Below, piece by piece: positions 1-5,981 of a DNA stretch of 6,723 nt. Location: NCBI GenBank assembly GCA_003532195.1, contig DOFA01000162.1:1-6723 (forward strand). Direction: 5' to 3'. Numbering within the stretch: position 1 is the first letter of the stretch; each line of letters opens with the position of its first letter. A program made the position numbers and the translations under genes. The notes beneath the pieces were generated by a model that saw only the letters and a list, made by a program, of their open reading frames with translations, did no database searches and was not told where the DNA came from. Origin of the DNA: Clostridiales bacterium. GTDB lineage: Bacteria; Bacillota; Clostridia; Saccharofermentanales; UBA5734.

Positions 1-24
1 AAGGGCGGGATTAATCCCGCCCTT
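1..24. terminator. Perfect 24-nt palindrome, intercistronic hairpin or weak terminator
   Basis: Seen: the arm AAGGGCGGGATT (1-12) is followed directly by its exact reverse complement (13-24), so the transcript can form a GC-rich stem of about 10 pairs with a small loop. Only a short T-run (22-25, inside and just after the 3' arm) is present, so it is a poor intrinsic terminator. It lies 25 bp before the permease start codon. Inference: in amino acid ABC operons the binding-protein gene usually comes before the permease gene and is expressed more strongly. A hairpin here would fit partial termination or protection of the upstream mRNA 3' end. The upstream gene itself is outside the window. Confidence 0.6.
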
Positions 25-36
25 TCCTGCGTCATT

Positions 37-44
37 GGGAGGTG
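37..44 (+). promoter_or_regulatory. Ribosome binding site that fixes the permease start
   Basis: GGGAGGTG is a near-perfect Shine-Dalgarno sequence ending 5 nt before the ATG at 50. A TTG codon at 35 is in frame but sits immediately before and partly in this site, and it has no ribosome binding site of its own. The ATG at 50 is therefore the better start. Confidence 0.8.
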
Positions 45-49
45 AACCG

Positions 50-763
50 ATGACCCTGGGTACAATCATCAGCCAGCTGGCTTCCGGATTGCTGAAATCC
101 ACGGCCATTTTCGCTTTGACGCTCCTCGGCTCGCTGCCGCTGGGGCTTCTGGTCGCTTTCGGGCGCATGTCCGGATGGGCGCCCTTCCGCGGGCTGGCGC
201 GTGAAAACGGCGGCCGGCTGCGCCAGTGGCTGTCCGAACTCAAACCTGTCCAGGTGATCGTCAAGTTCTATATCTCGATCATGCGCGGCACACCGTTGAT
301 GCTTCAGCTCATGGTGGTTTATTTTGGGCCTTTTTATCTGCTGGGCATTTCTCTTGGCCAGAACTACCGCTTCTATGCCGTGATTATCGGCTTTGTGCTC
401 AATTACGCCGCCTACTTCGCCGAAATCTACCGCTCCGGCATCGAGTCGATGCCAATCGGGCAGTACGAGGCAGCTACGGTGCTTGGCTACACCAAAGCGC
501 AGACCTTCATTAAAATTATCCTGCCCCAGGTGATCAAGCGCATCCTGCCCTCAGTGACCAATGAAGTCATCACCCTGGTCAAAGATACCTCCCTGGCTTT
601 CGCCATATCTTATTCGGAAATGTTTACCATAGCCAAGAAGATCGCCTCGTCGCAGGCGACGCTGATGCCCTTCGTGGTGGCGGGCGTGTTCTACTACATC
701 TTCAATTTCATCGTCGCCTGGATCATGGAGCGCTGCGAAAACAGCCTGAATTATTTTCGATAG
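50..763 (+). CDS. Amino acid ABC transporter permease (His/Glu/Gln/Arg/opine family)
   Basis: Integral membrane permease of a polar amino acid ABC importer, 237 residues. Seen: a hydrophobic N-terminal segment (about 12-38), the family signature RGTPLMLQL (79-87), further membrane segments around 85-102, 108-128 and 205-225, and the EAA loop that docks the ATPase, with E140, A141, A142, G146 and the closing ILP at 157-159. The loop between the first membrane segment and RGTPL is longer than usual and charged (about 39-72), making the protein slightly longer than the common size near 220. The ATPase gene starts 12 bp after the stop, so the two are surely co-transcribed. Known of the family: the permease forms a homo- or heterodimer with two ATPase subunits and takes substrate from an extracellular binding protein. 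The amino acid transported cannot be read from the sequence. Confidence 0.93.
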   Translation: MTLGTIISQLASGLLKSTAIFALTLLGSLPLGLLVAFGRMSGWAPFRGLARENGGRLRQWLSELKPVQVIVKFYISIMRGTPLMLQLMVVYFGPFYLLGISLGQNYRFYAVIIGFVLNYAAYFAEIYRSGIESMPIGQYEAATVLGYTKAQTFIKIILPQVIKRILPSVTNEVITLVKDTSLAFAISYSEMFTIAKKIASSQATLMPFVVAGVFYYIFNFIVAWIMERCENSLNYFR

Positions 764-775
764 GGAAGTGCCGCG

Positions 776-1546
776 ATGAACGTACTTGAATTGAACAATA
801 TCCGGAAAAGCTTCGGCAGTCTGCAAGTGCTCCGGGACATCACCGTTACGGTGGACAAAAGCGAGGTCGTGGCGATCATCGGCCCCTCAGGTTCCGGTAA
901 ATCCACCCTGCTGCGCTGCGCGACCATGCTAGAAACCATAGATTCCGGCGAAATTATCTACATGGGCGAATATGCCGCGAAAACCGGCCCCGACGGCTGC
1001 GCCGCCTATGGCAGCCCGGAAACCATGAAACGCATCCGCAACTACTACGGGCTGGTATTCCAGAATTTTAACCTGTTTCCGCACTACTCAGTCCTAAAAA
1101 ATATCACGGACGCCCTGGTCACTGTCCAGAAACGCAACAAAGAGCAGGCCGTCGCCGAAGCCCTGGCGCTTCTCAGGAAGATGGGCCTGGAGGACAAGGC
1201 CGGTAACTATCCGTATCAGCTGTCCGGCGGCCAGCAGCAGCGCGCGTCGATCGTCCGCGCCCTGGCGATGAAGCCCGAAGTCCTGTTCTTCGACGAGCCG
1301 ACTTCAGCCCTCGATCCGGAGCTCACCGGCGAAGTCCTGAAAGTCATCCGCAGCCTGACCGAGGAAAATATGACCATGGTCATCGTAACCCATGAAATGC
1401 AGTTTGCCCAATATGTGGCTGACAGGGTGTATTTTATGGACGAGGGGGCTGTGGTTGAGCAGGGGACGCCGGAGGAAGTCTTTGGCCGGCCGCAGGAAGA
1501 CCGGACCCGAAAGTTCCTGGAACGCTATTCCAATACGGTTGACTGA
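776..1546 (+). CDS. Amino acid ABC transporter ATP-binding protein (GlnQ/HisP type)
   Basis: Cytoplasmic ATPase that powers the importer, 256 residues and full length. Seen in order: Walker A GPSGSGKST (36-44), Q-loop glutamine Q96 in VFQNFNLFPH, signature LSGGQQQR (149-156), Walker B VLFFDEP (169-175) with catalytic E174, D-loop SALD (177-180) and switch histidine H206 in VTHEM. All ATPase residues are intact. The stretch between Walker A and the Q-loop (about 62-91) is longer than in typical GlnQ proteins and closer in length to HisP, the histidine transporter ATPase; this is suggestive but does not prove the substrate. A GGGAAG ribosome binding site (763-768) lies 7 nt before the ATG. It follows the permease by 12 bp and precedes the racemase gene by 55 bp on the same strand. 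Confidence 0.95.
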   Translation: MNVLELNNIRKSFGSLQVLRDITVTVDKSEVVAIIGPSGSGKSTLLRCATMLETIDSGEIIYMGEYAAKTGPDGCAAYGSPETMKRIRNYYGLVFQNFNLFPHYSVLKNITDALVTVQKRNKEQAVAEALALLRKMGLEDKAGNYPYQLSGGQQQRASIVRALAMKPEVLFFDEPTSALDPELTGEVLKVIRSLTEENMTMVIVTHEMQFAQYVADRVYFMDEGAVVEQGTPEEVFGRPQEDRTRKFLERYSNTVD

Positions 1547-1566
1547 TGTGGCTGACCGATACAGCT

Positions 1567-1585
1567 GACCGGTGCGAAACTGGTC
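1567..1585 (+). other. Small intercistronic hairpin before the racemase gene
   Basis: GACCGGT (1567-1573) can pair with ACTGGTC (1579-1585) through seven pairs, one of them G-U, around the 5-nt loop GCGAA. No T-run follows, so it is not an intrinsic terminator. It ends 16 nt before the chosen ATG of the racemase gene and could affect translation or mRNA processing. The octamer GCTGACCG also occurs twice here (1551-1558 and 1564-1571). Any function is inference. Confidence 0.35.
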
Positions 1586-1601
1586 ATGGATGGTAAGTGC
1601 T

Positions 1602-2390
1602 ATGAAATTGAAAATCGTCCGGGCTGATCCGGCCGGCAACATCACCTTGCTGGTTACCGGTAAAGTTCCGCCGGAGCAATATGGCAGCACAGCCAAGAAG
1701 CTGCTGGAACTGACTTCACTCGGCGGCGAACAGGTCGGGTTCATAACGACTCCCGTCCGGGGCGGAGCGATCCGGCTGCAAATGATGGGCGGCGAGTTCT
1801 GCGGTAACGCGCTGCGGAGCGCGGGTTATTATTGTGCGGCTGTGCAGGGCATTTGCGGCCAGGCAGACATACCGGTGGAGATCAGCGGCTGTGACCGGTC
1901 GCTCATGGTCAGCGTCGACACCCGGAAAAATGAGGCACGCGCCGAGATGCCTCTGCCGCTTGGCATCGGAAGGGTATCTGTAAACGGCCTGGAGCTGGAT
2001 ACAGTCGTCTTTAATGGAATCGTCCATGCCATTATGCCGGGGACTGAGCCTGACGCCGAACTGGCCCGGACTATCGCCGCAAGTCTGCTGCAAAAGTATC
2101 CGGTCGCAGCTGCAGGTGCTTTGTTTATCGACTTGCCGAACCTGATGATGCAGCCGGCCGTCTATGTCCGGGACACCGACACACTTGTCTTTGAAAATAG
2201 CTGCGCGTCCGGCAGCTCCGCTGTCGCTGCTCTCCTGAGCCGTGATCGGCCGAACGGGCAATATGACTACGAAATCTGCCAGCTGGGCGGCCTGATCCGC
2301 GCCACGGCTGTGACCGCCGACGGGCGGCTGCAGAGTCTGTATGCCGGCGGAAGAATTGAACTCAGCGCGGAAATCGAGATCGAGATCTGA
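1602..2390 (+). CDS. DapF-fold amino acid racemase/epimerase, CntK (histidine racemase)-like
   Basis: Probable cofactor-independent racemase or epimerase, 262 residues. Seen: two catalytic-cysteine motifs of the diaminopimelate epimerase fold, GGEFCGNALRS with C67 and FENSCASGSS with C201, one per pseudo-symmetric half. Other features are the N-terminal ADPAGNITLLV, EQVGFI (44-49), ISGC (94-97) and QLGG (227-230). From memory of the family, these details (xxGN-hydrophobic start, EQVGFI, NEFCGNA-like motif, WENSCGSG-like motif) match CntK, the histidine racemase of staphylopine synthesis, better than true DapF, which has MCGNGxRC-type and GxGT-type motifs. The gene follows an amino acid importer with a 55-bp gap and is likely in its operon, so it may act on the imported amino acid. 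The ATG at 1602 is chosen because the conserved fold begins right there, with GGATGG 7-12 nt upstream; in-frame GTG 1572 and ATG 1590 are less likely. The C-terminus is a curious repeated Glu-Ile tail. The substrate is not proven. Confidence 0.8.
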   Translation: MKLKIVRADPAGNITLLVTGKVPPEQYGSTAKKLLELTSLGGEQVGFITTPVRGGAIRLQMMGGEFCGNALRSAGYYCAAVQGICGQADIPVEISGCDRSLMVSVDTRKNEARAEMPLPLGIGRVSVNGLELDTVVFNGIVHAIMPGTEPDAELARTIAASLLQKYPVAAAGALFIDLPNLMMQPAVYVRDTDTLVFENSCASGSSAVAALLSRDRPNGQYDYEICQLGGLIRATAVTADGRLQSLYAGGRIELSAEIEIEI

Positions 2391-2420
2391 GAACAATGGA
2401 ATATCAACGTCGGCCGGTCA

Positions 2421-4529
2421 TCAGCCCCCGGGAACAATCACACCGAAGAAGTACTGGTACCCGGTCTCATTCAACAGAGTCTCAAATGAGACCTCCAGCT
2501 TGACCATGTATTTCCCCGGTTCAAGCTGACGAATCTCTTCAATTGCGATCTCATGAAACGATTCATCATAAAGCGTATAGGTTCCATTGACTTTTTTATT
2601 ACCTTTATACATGGCAAAGGGCAAATAACCGCCGTTTGATTCTGACGTGAAATCAAGCGGCAAGTATTGAATATAAGCGGCCACGCCTTGAGCAGGCAAA
2701 TGGATGGAGTCAGCGTTGAGTTTCTGTATTTTATTATACGAATAGGTCCAATGGCCAAGCGCCTGAAACGAATTTGCCCCGGATTTGACGATCAGCCTGG
2801 GATCCTCGAAGAAACCCTGGCGGGCAATATCCAGCAAGGGCTGGTAAACTTCGTCGCTGATCAGGCTATATTGATTGTCCTGACCCGACAGCAAACAGGG
2901 GCGGCCTGCTTCGTCGATAATAACCGCATATTCGGCATACGATGGGTCTTGCTGGGTTTGCTTGATCCAAATTCTGATTTTATCCGGCAGATATTCGATA
3001 CTGGCGCCTGGCCAGGCTGACGAATGGGCTGCATGCTCCAGGATGGCGGTCTGGATAATCTGCTTTTCCGAATTTTTGGTCGCTTCCAGACTGGAAATCC
3101 CAACTCCGGAAATATTGACCTGGATGCTGATCTGGGGATAGTCGTCAGTCACTTCATCGGATATGATCTTAAATTCAGCGATGGCATATGATTCCTGACC
3201 CAGTTCCGGGTCAGGAACGCCGATCCATTCGATGAAACGGTATTCGCCCGGAGCTGGCTGTTCGTAGAAATAGCTGAGCGGGAACACGATTTCAACTTGT
3301 GCATGCGGTTCAAGCGCATAGGCCAATGCTTTCCAATTGACGCCTTTTCGGGTCGGTATTGTAAACCAGTCTTGGCCGATCTTGACTTCCAGGATGACAA
3401 ATTCCCCATACATAACCGGAGAATCCGATTCATTTTCCATGAGCAGGGTTACATTCTGCGTTTCTGGTGTGATGACTATATCCTTGACAGTTAGGCCAAT
3501 TTGGCCGCTTTGCCGGGAACTGTCATAAGTTGACGGCTCCAGGTCAAGCTGGTCGTTGATCGGATTGGCCAGCAGGCAGACGCTGGCCAGAACCGCGATA
3601 ACCACAATCGCCAGGGTAATCCAGAAGGCTGGTTTCCGGTAATTCATGATATTTCTGACCCGGGATTTAGTACTGCTTTCGCCAAACGCGAGCGGACTTC
3701 TGGCAAGAATCCGGCGCTGCGCGGAGAACCGCAGCAAAGCGCTGCCGTATTCCAGACGGACATCATGTCCAAGCTCCTTCAATACCCGCTCATCGCAGCT
3801 CATCTCCATATCCTGGCTCATCAGGATATAGGCCAGCCAGATAAAAGGATTAAACCAATGCACAGCCAGAACCATAAAGGCCAACGGCTTGATCAGATAA
3901 TCTTTTCTGCGGATATGCGCCTGCTCGTGATGAAGCACATAGGTTGAATCAGCCGGGCTGATGCCGACCGGCAAAATGATCCGCGGCCTGATCAGCCCGA
4001 AGACAAAGGGTGTGGTGACCGTGTCTGTTTCATAAATCCGGCCCCTGATGCGTGTGGCGTCGGCCATCCGCATTTTCAGCCTGATGAAGGAAACAACGGT
4101 GTAAATGAAAAGAACAACAAAGCCCGTCATCCAGAGAGCCGCCGCAGCATCAGGCAGCCAGGCAGCCCCTTGAACTTGATCGGGGACGACCGGCAGGGCA
4201 CCCGCTATGGTTTCGGCTGTCGGAGTCAGGGAGCCGGAGGTCGGAGCGCTGGCGCCGGTTATGGTCTGGGTGCTGCTCGAGACGAAATCCAGGCCGCCTG
4301 GGCTGGCGGGGATGTCCCAGCGCTTGAGAGCGTTCAGCAGGCTGAAAGCCGATGAGAATGAAAAAGGGCAGACCAGGCGCAGGAGCACAACGGACCAGAG
4401 CGCATAAGAAAAGAATTTCGGAACTTTCTTTAAGAGCAGACGCAGGATGCAGACAAACAGCATCACATAGGTCGCTGTGATGCTCATGTTTAATACCTGA
4501 AGAAAGATATCGGTCCATATGCCATTCAT
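2421..4529 (-). CDS. M56-family (BlaR1/MecR1-like) membrane metallopeptidase sensor with non-penicillin-binding ectodomain
   Basis: Signal-transducing membrane zinc peptidase, 702 residues, partner of the BlaI-like repressor encoded upstream. Seen: membrane segments at about 14-35, 41-65 and 126-149; a cytoplasmic protease region (150-300) with HEQAH at 201-205 (zinc ligands H201 and H205, catalytic E202), a hydrophobic stretch at 214-236, and MEMSCDERVL (241-250), whose E242 is the likely third zinc ligand; then a last membrane segment (about 302-322). A Ser/Thr/Ala/Pro-rich outer loop spans 70-125. Residues 323-702 should be extracellular. No SxxK, SxN or KTG penicillin-binding motifs occur. 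Instead, about 345-435 looks like a bacterial Ig-like beta domain (NVTLLMENESD, then YGEFVILEV and PGEYRFIEW), with more unidentified, mostly beta-looking sequence after it. Known for BlaR1: ligand binding outside activates the protease and removes the repressor. Here the ligand is unknown. The start is 3 bp after the repressor stop, with AAGGAG at complement 4539-4544. Confidence 0.9.
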   Translation of the reverse strand: MNGIWTDIFLQVLNMSITATYVMLFVCILRLLLKKVPKFFSYALWSVVLLRLVCPFSFSSAFSLLNALKRWDIPASPGGLDFVSSSTQTITGASAPTSGSLTPTAETIAGALPVVPDQVQGAAWLPDAAAALWMTGFVVLFIYTVVSFIRLKMRMADATRIRGRIYETDTVTTPFVFGLIRPRIILPVGISPADSTYVLHHEQAHIRRKDYLIKPLAFMVLAVHWFNPFIWLAYILMSQDMEMSCDERVLKELGHDVRLEYGSALLRFSAQRRILARSPLAFGESSTKSRVRNIMNYRKPAFWITLAIVVIAVLASVCLLANPINDQLDLEPSTYDSSRQSGQIGLTVKDIVITPETQNVTLLMENESDSPVMYGEFVILEVKIGQDWFTIPTRKGVNWKALAYALEPHAQVEIVFPLSYFYEQPAPGEYRFIEWIGVPDPELGQESYAIAEFKIISDEVTDDYPQISIQVNISGVGISSLEATKNSEKQIIQTAILEHAAHSSAWPGASIEYLPDKIRIWIKQTQQDPSYAEYAVIIDEAGRPCLLSGQDNQYSLISDEVYQPLLDIARQGFFEDPRLIVKSGANSFQALGHWTYSYNKIQKLNADSIHLPAQGVAAYIQYLPLDFTSESNGGYLPFAMYKGNKKVNGTYTLYDESFHEIAIEEIRQLEPGKYMVKLEVSFETLLNETGYQYFFGVIVPGG

Positions 4530-4532
4530 CGC

Positions 4533-4895
4533 TCAGCGCTCCTTATGACTGTCGATCAAGGATTTGATCTGTTCGGCTTCGCTGGCGGAGATTTGCCGCC
4601 CCTGCAAAAAAGTGGCGATGAATTGCGGCAGATTATCATTAAAGCGGTTTTCGACAATGCTTCGGCTCGTGTATTGTTGGACTTGATCGCGCGGAACCAG
4701 CGCTGTGACAATCGTGGCCTGGTTCTGCATGACCCCGCGGTCGCAGAGCCTTTTCAGTACCGTGTAGGTGGTTGTTCGCTTCCAGCCCAGCTGCTGCTCG
4801 CATAACTTGCATAATTCCGGCGAGGCAATCGGTTCATTGTCCCAGACAATGCTGGCAAAACGGTATTCGGCGTTGGTCAGGCTAATATCATTCAT
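4533..4895 (-). CDS. BlaI/MecI-family transcriptional repressor
   Basis: Winged-helix DNA-binding repressor, 120 residues, the usual BlaI length. Seen: N-terminal LTNAEYRFASIVWDNEPI (6-23); a recognition region with LGWKRTTTYTVLKRL (36-50), matching the conserved LGWKxTTVYTxLxRL of the family; a wing region around 52-68; and a helical, charged C-terminal part (about 70-120) that would dimerise. Known of the family: a dimer binds inverted repeats with TACA/TGTA-like halves, and cleavage triggered by the M56 sensor lifts repression. The sensor gene follows after 3 bp. The start at 4895 is supported by GGGAGGC at complement 4906-4912 and by the family alignment. The reading frame remains open far upstream to about 5516, but that part lies across the promoter and inside the neighbouring gene and is not coding. 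Two operator-like dyads precede the gene, so autorepression is likely. Confidence 0.93.
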   Translation of the reverse strand: MNDISLTNAEYRFASIVWDNEPIASPELCKLCEQQLGWKRTTTYTVLKRLCDRGVMQNQATIVTALVPRDQVQQYTSRSIVENRFNDNLPQFIATFLQGRQISASEAEQIKSLIDSHKER

Positions 4896-4912
4896 AGGAT
4901 TCGGCGCCTCCC

Positions 4913-4956
4913 AGACTAGATATGTAGACTGCACTTTTAGTCTATGACAATAGTCT
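4913..4956. promoter_or_regulatory. Tandem BlaI-type operator
   Basis: Four 6-bp elements are nested symmetrically: AGACTA (4913-4918), TAGACT (4925-4930), AGTCTA (4939-4944) and TAGTCT (4951-4956). The outer pair are reverse complements, as are the inner pair, with spacers of 6, 8 and 6 bp. Each half contains a CTA-N6-TAG dyad (4916-4927 and 4942-4953), with centres 26 bp apart. The left dyad, CTAGATATGTAG, differs at one base from the perfect dyad CTACATATGTAG, which has the TACA/TGTA halves known for BlaI/MecI operators. The right dyad overlaps the -10 element and spacer of the repressor promoter; the left one lies just past the predicted transcription start. Confidence 0.75.
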
Positions 4957-4967
4957 GGAAGCGTCAA
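4939..4967 (-). promoter_or_regulatory. Predicted sigma-A promoter of the blaI-M56 operon
   Basis: On the - strand, TTGACG (complement 4962-4967; 5 of 6 match to TTGACA) is followed after exactly 17 bp by TAGACT (complement 4939-4944; 4 of 6 match to TATAAT, including the first T, A and last T). Transcription would begin near 4932, giving a leader of about 37 nt. The operator dyads overlap the -10 region and the start site, a normal placement for repression. Confidence 0.65.
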
Positions 4968-5004
4968 GAGTAATTTCTGGAATTTCATGATCAGATTCAA
5001 AGAT

Positions 5005-5034
5005 TCGAAATCGGTTGAATTCGGTCGAAATCGG
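5005..5034. repeat. Short direct repeat TCGAAATCGG x2
   Basis: TCGAAATCGG occurs at 5005-5014 and again at 5025-5034, a 20-bp period or about two helical turns. The GAATTC-containing stretch lies between the copies. The repeats sit between the end of the carotenoid-type gene and the blaI promoter, 38 bp or more upstream of the -35 box. They could be a protein-binding site or chance. No terminator with a T-run was seen for the gene ending at 5050. Confidence 0.4.
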
Positions 5035-5049
5035 CAGCTGGGCCAAGCA

Positions 5050-5952
5050 CTAATCCATCTGTTCAACATAAGCGCATTGGGGAACCCGGCGCAGTTGAAG
5101 CAGAATGATGACACTGACGAAGCCGGCCGTGAACAGGCCAACCAAGCCGCAGGTCTGCAGGATATGCCTGATGTACCAGGCACGGCCGTCTGCCGCGACG
5201 ACCATTTCAGTCGCATCGGCGGACAGCCCCATGATGATGAAGCACAGGATCCAGGAAAAATAGAAGAGCACAAACTGCAGCCAGTTGATCCGGCTGTACT
5301 GGATGGCCTCCGCCTGCTCCGGGTTGTTTTTGTTTTTGCGCCACAGGTAAAGCGAAAACAGCAGGGCCATGGTAAACACACAGAGAAACCAACCGTAGAA
5401 ATTGCTGACCGGCACGCCGAAATAAAAACCACCATCCAGCCAGATCCATCTCTGGCTGATTGTTGACATAAACGGGTCGAAGAGCAGATCCCAGATGACC
5501 ATGAAAATTGATGCAACGACAGGTTTGATGATGACAGCTATCCCGGCCGGCCGGTTGTCACATTTGCCAATCACCGCATCCGCCAGGGTCCAGGTGATGT
5601 AGAGCATTTGAAAATAGGCAAAATTAATGTTGACCGGGACATAGAGCAGTTTGATGCCGATATCATCCGTGTAGTAATATCGGCCGAAGGGAAATGTGGT
5701 CAAGATGCTCAGGTTTTCGTACACAGAGGCGATGACGAAGACCAGGCAGAAAAAAACCAGAAAATCTTTGACTCCATAGCGCTTGATGCAGTGATAAGAG
5801 GAAAAAAGCATGCCCCAAACAGCGAGGATACCCATGCCGTCGCTGCCCCAGAAGTCACCGAGCCTGATCCCGCAAATAATAGCCGATGCAAGCATGCCGA
5901 TGGTCAGGATCCATAAAACAATATTTTCGGTCCTTCTGGATAGCAAGTCCAT
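5050..5952 (-). CDS. Carotenoid biosynthesis (CruF-like, DUF422) family integral membrane protein
   Basis: Polytopic membrane protein, 300 residues, with about seven to eight hydrophobic segments (roughly 11-30, 40-54, 62-84, 103-127, 137-157, 185-204, 224-245 and 264-287). Seen: family-like motifs ENLSILTTFPFGRYYYTDD (79-97), YVPVNI (104-109), WDLLFDP (154-160), then W169 and W171, and FGVPVSNFYGW (178-188). This pattern of conserved acidic and aromatic residues matches the CruF/bisanhydrobacterioruberin hydratase family, which adds water across the end double bonds of linear carotenoids. No phytoene synthase, desaturase or other carotenoid gene is in the window, so the substrate here is unknown and might be another isoprenoid. 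The ATG at 5952 is chosen because GGAGGA (complement 5961-5966) lies 8 nt upstream; the in-frame TTG at 5970 would overlap that site. The gene diverges from the MATE gene and reads toward the blaI operon, 154 bp away. Confidence 0.75.
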   Translation of the reverse strand: MDLLSRRTENIVLWILTIGMLASAIICGIRLGDFWGSDGMGILAVWGMLFSSYHCIKRYGVKDFLVFFCLVFVIASVYENLSILTTFPFGRYYYTDDIGIKLLYVPVNINFAYFQMLYITWTLADAVIGKCDNRPAGIAVIIKPVVASIFMVIWDLLFDPFMSTISQRWIWLDGGFYFGVPVSNFYGWFLCVFTMALLFSLYLWRKNKNNPEQAEAIQYSRINWLQFVLFYFSWILCFIIMGLSADATEMVVAADGRAWYIRHILQTCGLVGLFTAGFVSVIILLQLRRVPQCAYVEQMD

Positions 5953-5959
5953 ATGGGAT

Positions 5960-5966
5960 CTCCTCC
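5960..5966 (-). promoter_or_regulatory. Ribosome binding site deciding the CruF-like start
   Basis: The - strand reads GGAGGAG followed by ATCCCAT and the ATG at 5952, a strong Shine-Dalgarno sequence with 7-nt spacing. The longer alternative starting at TTG 5970 would place this site inside the coding region. Confidence 0.8.
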
Positions 5967-5981
5967 GCAAAATCTCTGATT

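Noticed and set aside
1304..1744. 146-residue - strand frame over the ATPase-racemase junction
   Set aside because: It spans the Walker B region of the real ATPase gene in antisense and shows no family motif.
50..2390. A complete opine metallophore (staphylopine-like) locus
   Set aside because: A CntK-like protein is present, but no nicotianamine-synthase-like enzyme, opine dehydrogenase or nickel/peptide-type ABC transporter is visible; the transporter is of the polar amino acid family.
1716..2396. 226-residue open frame on the - strand across the racemase gene
   Set aside because: It is antisense to a gene with clear catalytic motifs, has no recognisable domain, and is rich in Gln/His/Arg, as expected from the complement of GC-rich coding sequence.
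2391..2425. Intrinsic terminator between the convergent genes
   Set aside because: Only short GC palindromes such as CGGCCG occur; no adequate stem with a T-run on either strand.
2421..4895. A classical beta-lactam resistance regulator (BlaR1-BlaI)
   Set aside because: The sensor lacks penicillin-binding motifs and no beta-lactamase or PBP2a gene is nearby.
4987..5466. 159-residue + strand frame opposite the CruF-like gene
   Set aside because: A charged, low-information translation antisense to a protein with clear membrane helices and family motifs.
4896..5516. N-terminal extension of the BlaI-like reading frame to 327 residues
   Set aside because: The extra 207 residues are Ser/Cys/Arg-rich frame noise, cross the promoter and operator, and overlap the CruF-like gene on the same strand. 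BlaI proteins are about 120 residues and a good ribosome binding site precedes the ATG at 4895.
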